This document shows positions 52,422-60,290 of a DNA stretch of 64,000 nt, piece after piece. A model generated the notes under the pieces. That model did no database searches and was not told the origin of the DNA. It saw only the letters and a program-made list of their open reading frames with translations. The position numbers were made by a program, and so were the translations under genes. The DNA comes from Planctomycetota bacterium (GTDB lineage: Bacteria > Planctomycetota > Planctomycetia > Pirellulales > Lacipirellulaceae): positions 1-64,000 of the forward strand of contig JAJDEF010000016.1 of assembly GCA_029259945.1 (NCBI GenBank), given 5' to 3'. Each line of letters opens with the position of its first letter. The first letter of the stretch is position 1.

Positions 52422-53453
52422 ATGAGTGAGATCGATCAAGCATTTATTCGTGCCTACACGGACGAGGATGGTTACTCGGCTCCGGTCGAGACGCTAGGCC
52501 CGCCGACCGCACAGCCGACGACGTCACACGTTCAGCTCTACTCATCATCTCAGAATACACAGTCGTTTGCCGCGCAGGCACCGACCGCGGAACCGATGCC
52601 TGCGCCCCATTTCCAGGGGTCTGCTAGTGCCGTAGCGCAGGCAGACACGGTTGCAGTACAGCGAGCCATGGAGGAGCAGGCAGCGGTCGCTCCGCCTAGC
52701 CAACGTCGACCACTTTCGTCCTTTGCTACACCAGCATCTGCTCCTTCCACCGTTTTCGAGCCGGTGTTCGAAGTCGACACTTTTCGTTGGCCAGCGGTGA
52801 CAGACGAATTATTGGATGGTCATGGCGAATTGTTTACGCCCGTGGTTCAGCAACTTTTGGCCGCAAGTGAAGAGGGCCAATCGCTGGTCGGTATTGCAGG
52901 TGCGAGGCCGGGCGTTGGTTGTTCGACGGTTCACATGTGTTTGGCGAGATTGCTCGCCTCAGCGGGGAAGTCGGTTGCCATCGTCGACAGCAATTTCGCG
53001 GCGGCCCACTTAGCGAAGAATTTGGGTCTGGAATTCGAATCGGGCTGGGAGGACGTGCTCACAGGCAAGATTCCCTTGGCCGAGTGTGTGGTGCGGTCGA
53101 ACCAAGATCGGATGGTTCTATTGCCCCTTGGTAGCTCGCGCGAGACTCGTGTCGAGTTACTCTCCAGTATCCAGACTTCGGTCATCGCCGGAGTGTTGCG
53201 ATACCACTACGACCTTGTTCTTTACGACCTAGGTGCTGCTGGCGACACGTCGCAGCTTGCTTTCGCACAGCAAATTGTCGAGCAGTGTCGTTTGGACGCC
53301 AGCATCATTGTCGCAGACACCGACTCAGATCACTTGGAAGCGGACCGACATATAAACGCCTTGCTGAATGTGCTAGGCACATCTTGTCTGGGCGTCATCG
53401 GAAATTTTACTAGAGGCGGTTCAGAACACCAAAAAAGCATCCCACGGCCGTAG
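52422..53453 (+). CDS. MinD/CpsD-like protein lacking the Walker lysine
   Basis: A 343-residue protein. The first 125 residues are low-complexity (Pro/Gln/Ala). The rest has the fold pattern of ParA/MinD and BY-kinase CpsD proteins: 'SLVGIAGARPGVGCSTVHMCLARLLASAGKSVAIVDSNF', 'DVLTGKIPLAECV', 'YDLVLYDLGAAGDTSQLAF'. In active members the P-loop ends G-K-S/T-T; here it is G-V-G-C-S-T with C167 in place of the lysine, so ATP hydrolysis is doubtful. No tyrosine-rich tail is present. It lies between the one-TM protein and the ExeA-like ATPase and may serve as a non-catalytic partner. Confidence 0.75.
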   Translation: MSEIDQAFIRAYTDEDGYSAPVETLGPPTAQPTTSHVQLYSSSQNTQSFAAQAPTAEPMPAPHFQGSASAVAQADTVAVQRAMEEQAAVAPPSQRRPLSSFATPASAPSTVFEPVFEVDTFRWPAVTDELLDGHGELFTPVVQQLLAASEEGQSLVGIAGARPGVGCSTVHMCLARLLASAGKSVAIVDSNFAAAHLAKNLGLEFESGWEDVLTGKIPLAECVVRSNQDRMVLLPLGSSRETRVELLSSIQTSVIAGVLRYHYDLVLYDLGAAGDTSQLAFAQQIVEQCRLDASIIVADTDSDHLEADRHINALLNVLGTSCLGVIGNFTRGGSEHQKSIPRP

Positions 53454-53510
53454 AATGGTGTGCCATGTGTGAGTTTAGAAACCGGCTGTAAAAGACGAGA
53501 TAGTATTCGC

Positions 53511-54335
53511 ATGTACGAAGATTATTGGCAACTTGCATCGAAGCCCTTCGAGCCCACCTACGACTCGCGATTTTTCATTTCCTGCGAGTCGCAGCAGTCG
53601 GCGCTACATAAATTGCGCTATGCGATCGAAAGCCGTCGTGCCGCGGCCATGTTAGTGGGGCCTTCGGGAATGGGAAAAACGTTGCTTGCTCAAGTGCTCG
53701 GTCAGCAACTAGACGATGGGGTTTCTCAGTTTGTGTCAGTAGTTTTCCCGCTGATGTCGAGTCGTGACTTGTTGGTGTATTTGGCCGAGCAAATCGGGGC
53801 TCCGCCTGCGGATCCAGCGCAACACACGGTGGAAGAAAGCTTGCGACGGCTGCAATTCATGTTCGAAGAAAATATTCGCCGTGGACAACATGCGGTTATC
53901 GTTGTCGACGAAGCGCACCTGCTCGAAGATAGTGGCCTGCTCGAAACGCTTCGCTTATTGCTCAACCTTCAGACACGAGGGCAGTCTGCATTTACATTGT
54001 TGCTGGTGGGGCAATTGTCGTTATTGTCGGCCATGCAGCGAAATGCCACCTTGGATGAGCGGCTCGACATGAAGGTGATGATCAAGCCGTTTTCAGTGGA
54101 AGAGACCGCCCACTATATCGAGCAACGGCTGCAAGCCGCTGGTGCGACCAGAACCATCTTTTCGCAAGACGCTCTTCAGCGAACGCACCAACTGTCGCAG
54201 GGAATCCCGCGTAAAATAAATCGCCTGTGTGACTTAGCATTGATCGTTGGCCGCGCCTCGCAGCAGCACACCATCGATGCCCCCCAAATACAGTCGGTGC
54301 AAGACGAGCTAGTGACCGTTTCTGCTGCGGCCTAA
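53511..54335 (+). CDS. ExeA/GspA-like AAA ATPase
   Basis: A 274-residue AAA ATPase. It opens MYEDYWQLASKPFEPTYDSRFF, the usual ExeA/GspA beginning. Walker A is VGPSGMGKTLL (near residues 48-58), Walker B is AVIVVDEAHLL and the C-terminal lid has 'SQGIPRKINRLCDLALIVG'. ExeA-like proteins assist assembly of secretion or pilus structures and also occur in polysaccharide-export (exosortase-type) loci. The start is ATG 53511; a longer frame runs to 53460. No other secretion gene is nearby apart from the two preceding ones. Unlike its neighbour it has an intact P-loop. Confidence 0.9.
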   Translation: MYEDYWQLASKPFEPTYDSRFFISCESQQSALHKLRYAIESRRAAAMLVGPSGMGKTLLAQVLGQQLDDGVSQFVSVVFPLMSSRDLLVYLAEQIGAPPADPAQHTVEESLRRLQFMFEENIRRGQHAVIVVDEAHLLEDSGLLETLRLLLNLQTRGQSAFTLLLVGQLSLLSAMQRNATLDERLDMKVMIKPFSVEETAHYIEQRLQAAGATRTIFSQDALQRTHQLSQGIPRKINRLCDLALIVGRASQQHTIDAPQIQSVQDELVTVSAAA

Positions 54336-54354
54336 TACTTGCCGCAGCTACAGT

Positions 54355-54564
54355 CTAACGGCCATCCATTGAATTTTGTTTCCCAATGAGTTCGCGTACA
54401 GCAGGGACTAAGTCAATAGGAACGCTGATGACCGTCTCTGGGTGATCAGTAAATGCGGCTTCGTCCTCTGCTACCGCTTGCTCCTCGGTTTGACTTTCGT
54501 AGTGCTCGAGAACCTTGCGAACGCGATCTTCGTTCCATCCTGGCGGAAAAGAGTTGTTGGTCAT
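54355..54564 (-). CDS. Putative antitoxin of a toxin-first pair
   Basis: A 69-residue acidic protein. The N-terminal part 'WNEDRVRKVLEHYESQTEEQAVAEDEAA' is helical and the end 'SVPIDLVPAVRELIGKQ' resembles a helix of toxin-binding antitoxins. The start overlaps the upstream toxin-like gene by four bases. I cannot find a clear ribbon-helix-helix. The pair is convergent with the ExeA-like gene, whose stop is 20 bases away. Confidence 0.6.
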   Translation of the reverse strand: MTNNSFPPGWNEDRVRKVLEHYESQTEEQAVAEDEAAFTDHPETVISVPIDLVPAVRELIGKQNSMDGR

Positions 54565-54845
54565 TTTGGTCTCCTGCGTCTGCGGCGCCGAAAGGCGGCG
54601 AGCGCCTTTCCCGTGAGATTATAAGCGGTGATCACAAAAACGCTGTCTGGTTTTGGGTTGGGTACATAAACCACTCGCAAGTAACGCCCACCACGGGTTT
54701 GGCCCAGCGCTATACGAGAACCTTCAGTGCCGGGACGATCCTCGCTAGGTCGCTGAAGAACATCTTCTACTTCTTCCTCGTTGACATCATGTTCATAGAT
54801 GTGCGGTACCCCTGTGTCGGGGTCGAGGTAAAAGCGAATTTCCAT
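54561..54845 (-). CDS. DUF4258/BrnT-like putative toxin
   Basis: A 94-residue protein. 'HIYEHDVNEEEVEDVLQRP', 'GQTRGGRYLRVVYVPN' and 'SVFVITAYNLTGKAL' give the beta-alpha-beta order of DUF4258/BrnT-type RNase toxins. The end is unusually basic (RRRRRRRPK). The start is ATG 54845; GTG 54851 is possible. The toxin is upstream of the antitoxin-like gene, as in BrnT/BrnA systems. Direct repeats CACTAG-TATC-CACTAG (54849-54864) lie just upstream and may be an operator. Activity is inferred only from the fold. Confidence 0.6.
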   Translation of the reverse strand: MEIRFYLDPDTGVPHIYEHDVNEEEVEDVLQRPSEDRPGTEGSRIALGQTRGGRYLRVVYVPNPKPDSVFVITAYNLTGKALAAFRRRRRRRPK

Positions 54846-54848
54846 AAA

Positions 54849-54864
54849 CACTAGTATCCACTAG
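54849..54864. promoter_or_regulatory. CACTAG direct repeats, possible toxin-antitoxin operator
   Basis: Two CACTAG copies separated by TATC, each with the palindromic core CTAG, lie immediately upstream of the toxin-like ATG at 54845. Binding here would cover the ribosome-binding site and could give autorepression. This is inference from position. Confidence 0.3.
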
Positions 54865-54927
54865 CCTAACGCGTGCGCCAACACCATAGATCGATATGAC
54901 AAGCCTGCCAGCACAAGCTCTGGTAGC

Positions 54928-55722
54928 TTAATACTTGCCGCGGCGGCGTTCTTTGACGGGTAAGATCTCTAGGCACGTGCTCCACCATCCTTCCAATACG
55001 GTTTCGATAAACTCGTCGGGCAGCTTTTCTTGTTGCATCTCTTTGGCGAGTGCCTGATGGTCGTACTCGACGGGGATAAACTCGGCATGTACCCCAGAGT
55101 CATTCTGTTCTAGCAGCGTGTACCAAACGTTGGTTTTCCCATCGTTTTCTGGCCGTCCAAGTACTCCGACATTGACCAGCTGACGGTTGCCCGACAGTGG
55201 GCGTTTCCATTTGATGCCTGTGTGCGTCGTGAGCATGACCTCGGCCTGATATTGCTCAGCCAGATACTCAAGGAACTGAGTCGAGGTCGTGCTTTCCCAA
55301 AGAAACTCATTCACTTTCCGCGGACTGCCGTGCGATAGCAACAGACGTTGTGAGCCCAATTCTAGCCGATGCGAATCTGCAAGCGATCGCATCCACACTC
55401 GGTGTTCCGAGTCGGTATTCTCAAGCGTGTAGTCGTAGCTGATTTGGGCAAAGTGATTGTCGCGAGGATCGGTATAGCCACATTGGCAATCGTCGAGTTC
55501 ATTGCCTATCGAGTTGTCGTAGTTGCCCTGGATGCAGAGGATGTCGTTTTCGCGCAGCAGTTCAATGCTTCGATTCGGGTTGGGCCCGAACCCGCCGAAA
55601 TCGCCCAGGCAGAAGATTTGGTCAGCACCGCGCTGGCGAGCGTCGGTAATCGCGGTTGCGAGAGCCAAATGGTTGCTATAAATGCCGCCGAAGCAAGCGA
55701 TTCGCTGCGTGGTTTCAGCCAT
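54928..55722 (-). CDS. Metallophosphoesterase-family protein with an altered metal site
   Basis: A 264-residue protein of the calcineurin-like phosphoesterase family (YfcE/YmdB-like layout). Recognisable motifs are LGDFGGFGPNP (for GDxxxxGP), GNYDNSIG (for GNHE/D), 'LLSHGSPRK' and 'TTHTGIKWKRP' (for GHTHxxP). The first motif, normally D-x-H in 'SDIHSN', here reads GGIYSN (G13, Y15), and the last GHTH is THTG. Two metal ligands are therefore missing in motif I and one in motif V. It may be catalytically impaired or use other residues. It lies between the toxin-like pair and larB on the minus strand. Confidence 0.8.
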   Translation of the reverse strand: MAETTQRIACFGGIYSNHLALATAITDARQRGADQIFCLGDFGGFGPNPNRSIELLRENDILCIQGNYDNSIGNELDDCQCGYTDPRDNHFAQISYDYTLENTDSEHRVWMRSLADSHRLELGSQRLLLSHGSPRKVNEFLWESTTSTQFLEYLAEQYQAEVMLTTHTGIKWKRPLSGNRQLVNVGVLGRPENDGKTNVWYTLLEQNDSGVHAEFIPVEYDHQALAKEMQQEKLPDEFIETVLEGWWSTCLEILPVKERRRGKY

Positions 55723-55855
55723 TCTGATTGGGCAATCCTTTTCCGAGGAATAAAGGTCTTATTGTAAGCGGTTATTGGTGTTGGTGTTTGTCAGACAGTT
55801 CACACACGATAGCGGGCAACTATTTTACCAGCACGATACCGGGTAGAATAACCTT

Positions 55856-56626
55856 ATGGATTCTCATGAACTAGTGACGCTCGCAGGCCGTTTAGCTGCT
55901 GCTGAAATTTCTGCGGACGAGTTTCTGCAGGCAGCTGCCGTCGAGGTCAATAAAGCAGAGGTTTTCTCTGCTGACCCCTCGACTCCTGATCTCGATCGGG
56001 CGGCCCGTTGTGGATTTCCAGAAGTCATTTATGGGGCCGGAAAGTCAGCCGATACCATCGTCAATATAGCCGAGCAGTTGCTCTCGCATCACCAACGCGT
56101 ATTGGTCACTCGCGTTGAGAATTCTAAAGCAGAAGAAATACGGACACAACTGCCGGCTGCTCGATACAACGAAGTGGCTAGTACATTACGCATCGATTCG
56201 TCTGCGCCATCAAAGCGGGTGGGTCGCGTGGCCATCATCACGGCAGGCACCAGCGATTTGCCGGTCGCAGAAGAGGCTCGTGAGACGCTCGATTGGATGG
56301 GGGTCGGTGCTTCGATGATTCACGATGTGGGGGTCGCGGGACCACACCGATTGCTCGAACGATTGGCAGAATTTGAGGATGCTGATGCCGCAGTGGTCGT
56401 CGCTGGAATGGAAGGTGCGCTGCCGAGCGTGGTCGGCGGATATGTCGCTTGCCCTGTGTTTGCTGTTCCAACAAGTGTGGGTTACGGCGCAAATTTAGGG
56501 GGTCTGGCTGCGTTGCTGGCAATGCTCAACAGTTGTGCCAGTAACGTCGCGGTGGTGAACATTGATGCCGGTTTCAAAGCAGGCTACTTAGCAGGTTTAG
56601 TGGCCACACGTCGCCACGACAAATGA
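55856..56626 (+). CDS. larB: Nickel-pincer cofactor biosynthesis protein LarB
   Basis: LarB carboxylates nicotinic-acid adenine dinucleotide in the first step of the nickel-pincer nucleotide cofactor. The 256-residue product has the AIR-carboxylase-like C-terminal domain: VAIITAGTSDLPVAEEA, VGVAGPHRLL, VVVAGMEGALPSVVGGYV and 'VPTSVGYGANLGGLAALLAML'. The N-terminal GRLAAAEISADEF and 'DLDRAARCGFPEVIYGAGKSAD' are family-specific. larC and larE are not in this window. It precedes nnrD by 18 bases and the two are probably co-transcribed. Confidence 0.92.
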   Translation: MDSHELVTLAGRLAAAEISADEFLQAAAVEVNKAEVFSADPSTPDLDRAARCGFPEVIYGAGKSADTIVNIAEQLLSHHQRVLVTRVENSKAEEIRTQLPAARYNEVASTLRIDSSAPSKRVGRVAIITAGTSDLPVAEEARETLDWMGVGASMIHDVGVAGPHRLLERLAEFEDADAAVVVAGMEGALPSVVGGYVACPVFAVPTSVGYGANLGGLAALLAMLNSCASNVAVVNIDAGFKAGYLAGLVATRRHDK

Positions 56627-56644
56627 AATTAGGTGAGGATCGGG

Positions 56645-57517
56645 ATGTCGCTCGAAGATGTCAGTTCAATTCCGAAGGTTCAACTCGCTCCGCGAGAAGC
56701 CTCCAGCCATAAAGGTGACTACGGTCGAGTGCTGATTGTGGGCGGCTCGCTGGGCATGGCGGGTGCGCCTGCGCTAGCTGGTTTGGCCGCGCTGCGTAGC
56801 GGTGCGGGGCTCGTCACGGTTGCCGTTCCTCGATGTATTCAGGAGACCGTTTCTGGCTTCGAGCCATCGATCATGACCCTTGGTTTGGGTGGCCCCGAAG
56901 ACGAGTCTCTTGGTGTTAAAGATGTCGAAACCCTTATCAACCATGCCGCCAAGATGACGGCGGTTGCGTTGGGCCCCGGCTTAGGGACGAGTCTGTCGAC
57001 CGTGGCACTCGTCCAGGAGCTGCATGAGCGAATGACTCAGCCAATGGTGGTCGATGCCGATGCGCTCAATGCATTAGCTTCGGACATGGCAAAAATCCGA
57101 TCTCCAGGCGGCCCCAGGATTCTTACCCCGCATCCGGGAGAATTTCAACGGCTCACGGGCAAGGTATGTGCGAGGCAAACTGCCGATCGGGCAGCCCAGG
57201 CGGCCGAGCTTTGCCGACAAGATTCGACAGGCCAAATGGTGGTTGTTCTCAAGGGGCATCAAACGATTGTTACCGATGGGCAGCGCTATGCGGTGAATCC
57301 CACAGGCAATCCGGGGATGGCGACCGGTGGCACCGGCGATTGTTTGACGGGTATCATCACGGCACTGGTGGCGCAGGGGCTTTCGACTTGGGACGCCGCG
57401 CGCTTGGGAGTTTATGTCCACGGCGCGGCTGGCGACCTGGCTGCTGCAGAACTAGGGCAAGTTTCGCTGATAGCCAGCGATTTGATCGACTTTTTACCGG
57501 CGGCGTTTGTCGATTAG
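56645..57517 (+). CDS. nnrD: ADP/ATP-dependent NAD(P)H-hydrate dehydratase
   Basis: Repairs hydrated NADH/NADPH back to the normal cofactor. The 290-residue protein is the kinase-like YjeF C-terminal domain alone: HKGDYGRVLIVGGSLGMAGAPALAG at the start, 'ALGPGLGTS', 'VVDADALNAL', 'ILTPHPGEFQRLTG', 'VVVLKGHQTIVTDG' and the signature 'NPGMATGGTGDCLTGIITAL'. The epimerase partner (nnrE) is missing from the fusion. The start is ATG 56645 with GAGGA upstream. It overlaps the last four bases of the convergent Ppx/GppA gene. Confidence 0.95.
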   Translation: MSLEDVSSIPKVQLAPREASSHKGDYGRVLIVGGSLGMAGAPALAGLAALRSGAGLVTVAVPRCIQETVSGFEPSIMTLGLGGPEDESLGVKDVETLINHAAKMTAVALGPGLGTSLSTVALVQELHERMTQPMVVDADALNALASDMAKIRSPGGPRILTPHPGEFQRLTGKVCARQTADRAAQAAELCRQDSTGQMVVVLKGHQTIVTDGQRYAVNPTGNPGMATGGTGDCLTGIITALVAQGLSTWDAARLGVYVHGAAGDLAAAELGQVSLIASDLIDFLPAAFVD

Positions 57518-59100
57518 TGAGTCGGGCTTGCAGTTGTTCCCGGTTCCTCCCAGCGGATAGTGACTTCGGCGTCAAACACTTTTTCGAAGAGACCCGCTCG
57601 GCGGCGTGCTGCCCAGAGGTGGACTTCAGGATATTCGTTGGCCGTGACGACTAACTCAAGTTGCTTTTTTTTACCACGTACTTCGACCGACCGAATCGTT
57701 TGGTCATGACTCCGATCGAGTCCCCCCGCCAAACGGAGTATGGCTGCCAACGTAAGTACTTGCTGCTGTTCGAGATCGCTAAGGCAGCGAAAATGATCGT
57801 GCTTTTTTTTTGGTTCCGCGCCCCGATGATACCGGGCAACGTTGGCAATTAACCGTAGCTCTTCTGGCAGAAACCCGGCGAGGCGACAGTGCAGGATCAA
57901 GTGATACGAATGTTTATGATGGCCTTCGTAATTGATCAGGTAGCCAACGTCCTGCATTCGGGCTGCTGCGTCGAGTAGTCGTTGATCTCGCTTATCGAGT
58001 TTATAAAGTTCGCACATTCCCGCGTGAATCTGGCAAGCAAGCTTGGCCACATGACGCGAATGGTCGAGGTCGACCCCGCAGGCGGCGGTGAACCGCTCAA
58101 TTTGGGTGGTGTCGTCAACGGCCTCGGCTTGGTTGGTTCCTTGAAGCTGCTCAAACATCGAAAGCAGCAGGCCATCGCGTACGCCGTAGGGATGAACTTG
58201 AAGAAGATTCACCTTGAAGCGTCGCATGATGCGATCGATAGTTGCCAACCCAGGCACAATAATATCTGCCCGATCGGGATTAAGCCCTGCCACTTCGCGT
58301 CGTTGTTTGAGCGACATTTTTCGGAGCCGGTCGAGGAGGTGGCGCAACTCAGCGCGAGAAATCTGACATCCGGCCACTGGCAACTGCGATTGGCCTTTTG
58401 AGGCCATCACCATATTCGCCAGCGCCGAAAAAGTGCCCCCCGAGCCAATTAGCAAATGGATGGGGGCGACTGGCTTCTCGGTGGTTTTTTTTAACTTTCG
58501 ATCAATCCATCGTTGCATGCGGTCGTAGTCTTCGCCGGCCAGGGACTGACCGCTGCCAAATTTTTCGCTCAATCGGACCGCGCCCAATCGGGTCGCATAG
58601 ATGGCCTCGATCAATTCGCCGCTTGCCAGCACAATTTCGGTGCTGCCGCCGCCAATATCGACGAGCAGTGTATTTTTGCCCGCTAAATTCAGACGTCTTC
58701 GCGCACTATGAAAAGCCAAGCGGGCTTCTTTCTGGGCACTGATGACTTCGATCGACAAGTCGAGTTGCTGCTTGACACGTTGGCAGAACTCTGGCCCATT
58801 GGTCGCTTCGCGTACCGCACAGGTAGCGATGGCCCGTAAGGTCTGGACTCCTGCTCCCTCGGCAATCGACTTAAATCGTCGCAGGGCGGCTAACGACGCC
58901 TGGATCGACGCCTCGTCCAGCTTGTCGGACGTGGCCAAAGCACGGCCTAGGCGGGTTGATTCGCGCTCGTCGTCTAATACCCGATAGCGGTCGCCGAGCT
59001 GTGCTTCGGCGATGACTAGCCGTATGCTATTGCTGCCAATATCGATGGCACCCAGTCGCGGAGCCATATCGGGGGTGAGATAGGTTTGTTGATCGGGCAT
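57514..59100 (-). CDS. Ppx/GppA phosphatase with C-terminal HD domain
   Basis: A 528-residue protein. The actin-like ASKHA half has GAIDIGSNSIRLVIAEA at the start, 'VDIGGGSTEIVL' in the middle and 'AVRLSEKFGSG'. Members hydrolyse polyphosphate or the pppGpp alarmone. Residues about 320-510 hold an HD-like helical domain (HSRHVAKLACQIHAGM; DVGYLINYEGHHKHSYHLI). This long form is common outside enterobacteria. It is convergent with nnrD and divergent from ribF. Sequence does not tell Ppx from GppA activity. Confidence 0.9.
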   Translation of the reverse strand: MPDQQTYLTPDMAPRLGAIDIGSNSIRLVIAEAQLGDRYRVLDDERESTRLGRALATSDKLDEASIQASLAALRRFKSIAEGAGVQTLRAIATCAVREATNGPEFCQRVKQQLDLSIEVISAQKEARLAFHSARRRLNLAGKNTLLVDIGGGSTEIVLASGELIEAIYATRLGAVRLSEKFGSGQSLAGEDYDRMQRWIDRKLKKTTEKPVAPIHLLIGSGGTFSALANMVMASKGQSQLPVAGCQISRAELRHLLDRLRKMSLKQRREVAGLNPDRADIIVPGLATIDRIMRRFKVNLLQVHPYGVRDGLLLSMFEQLQGTNQAEAVDDTTQIERFTAACGVDLDHSRHVAKLACQIHAGMCELYKLDKRDQRLLDAAARMQDVGYLINYEGHHKHSYHLILHCRLAGFLPEELRLIANVARYHRGAEPKKKHDHFRCLSDLEQQQVLTLAAILRLAGGLDRSHDQTIRSVEVRGKKKQLELVVTANEYPEVHLWAARRRAGLFEKVFDAEVTIRWEEPGTTASPTH

Positions 59101-59240
59101 CCATCCACCCTGGAGTCGTGGGACGGTGTTATCGTTTATCTTTGCGAAGACTCGTTGACCTTCGTCACTAACCGCAGAATAATCGTGAGACTACCGATAC
59201 ACAAGCGATTCGAGCGAACCTGCCCTCTCAGAGAATAATC

Positions 59241-60164
59241 GTGCCCATTGTCCGCAATCTCAATCAACTGACCGATGCCGCCCGTGGCGGTGCCATAGCG
59301 ATTGGCAACTTCGACGGGGTGCATTTGGGGCACCAACGTATTGTACATCGTTTGCTCGAGCGGGCGCAAGAAGTCAATGGCCCGGCGATCGTTTTCACCT
59401 TCGATCCGCATCCGGCCATGATATTGCGACCGGATGAATGCCCGCCACCGCTCACTTGGACCGAGCGTAAGGCAGAACTTTTGGCCCAACACGGAGTCGA
59501 CAAGATTGTTGCCTACCCAACCGACGAACGGTTGCTTCAACTTACGGCCCAGCAGTTTTTCGACGAAATTGTATGCGACGCCTTAGATGCACGGGCGATG
59601 GTCGAAGGCCCCAACTTTTTCTTTGGGCACAAACGTGAAGGCAACATCCAGCGATTGGCCGAAATGACCCGTGCGGCGGGCATTTCCTTGGACATCGTGG
59701 AACCTTATCAGCAAGCCGGGCAGCTTGTCTCTAGCTCGCGGGTGCGTCGCCTTATCGCGGACGGAGAAGTCGCGGACGCTGCGGAGATGCTCTCGGCACC
59801 TTACCGGATTCGCGGTATGGTAACGCATGGTGCCGGGCGGGGTGCTCAGCTTGGCTTTGCGACCGCGAACCTCGATGCGGTCGACACGTTGCTCCCCAAG
59901 ACCGGCGTTTATGCGGGCCGTGCGTGGGTCAATTCGACTGCTCGTGCTGCCGCAATCAGCTTGGGCCCCAATCCAACCTTCGGCGAAAGACACCTCAAGG
60001 TCGAAGTGCATTTGCTCGATTTCAATGAAACACTTTATGGCCAGCCACTAGAAGTAGAGTTTTTTAAACGACTACGAGATATTATTTCGTTCGAGAGCCA
60101 AGAGAAACTAATCGCCCAGCTTCAACAAGATGTTATTCAAGTACGAAAGATAAGTGCCGAATAG
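59241..60164 (+). CDS. ribF: Bifunctional riboflavin kinase/FAD synthetase
   Basis: Makes FMN and FAD from riboflavin. The 307-residue product has the N-terminal adenylyltransferase motif AIAIGNFDGVHLGHQRI, 'VFTFDPHP', 'VEGPNFFFGHKREGN' and 'SSSRVRRLIADGEV', then the kinase half with 'GMVTHGAGRGAQLGFATANLD' and 'ISLGPNPTFGERHLKVEVHLLDF'. The start is GTG 59241. Length is normal. The divergent Ppx/GppA gene begins 140 bases upstream. A 67-bp inverted-repeat unit follows the gene. Confidence 0.96.
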   Translation: MPIVRNLNQLTDAARGGAIAIGNFDGVHLGHQRIVHRLLERAQEVNGPAIVFTFDPHPAMILRPDECPPPLTWTERKAELLAQHGVDKIVAYPTDERLLQLTAQQFFDEIVCDALDARAMVEGPNFFFGHKREGNIQRLAEMTRAAGISLDIVEPYQQAGQLVSSSRVRRLIADGEVADAAEMLSAPYRIRGMVTHGAGRGAQLGFATANLDAVDTLLPKTGVYAGRAWVNSTARAAAISLGPNPTFGERHLKVEVHLLDFNETLYGQPLEVEFFKRLRDIISFESQEKLIAQLQQDVIQVRKISAE

Positions 60165-60170
60165 TCGTAG

Positions 60171-60237
60171 GGTGGGTGGTTCTGTCGGCAAGAAGGCTTA
60201 CAGTAAGTGGAACCGTTCGCCGACAGGTTCACCCACC
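60171..60237. repeat. 67-bp imperfect inverted repeat (REP-like)
   Basis: Arms 60171-60189 (GGTGGGTGGTTCTGTCGGC) and 60219-60237 pair at 16 of 19 positions. The GTAGGGTGGGT edge is a word of many bacterial REP/MITE-like repeats. It lies between ribF and the next gene and could also act as a weak terminator. Directly after it, at 60253-60281, the word AACCACGAAATATACGAAAA-type sequence appears, another widespread interspersed motif. Confidence 0.6.
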
Positions 60238-60290
60238 TTGAGCAATTTGTTAACCACGAAATATACGAAAAGCACGAAAGATTTGAATCT

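Noticed and set aside
60207-60290. N-terminal extension of the DHH protein
   Set aside because: Translates interspersed repeat words; the conserved protein begins at ATG 60291.
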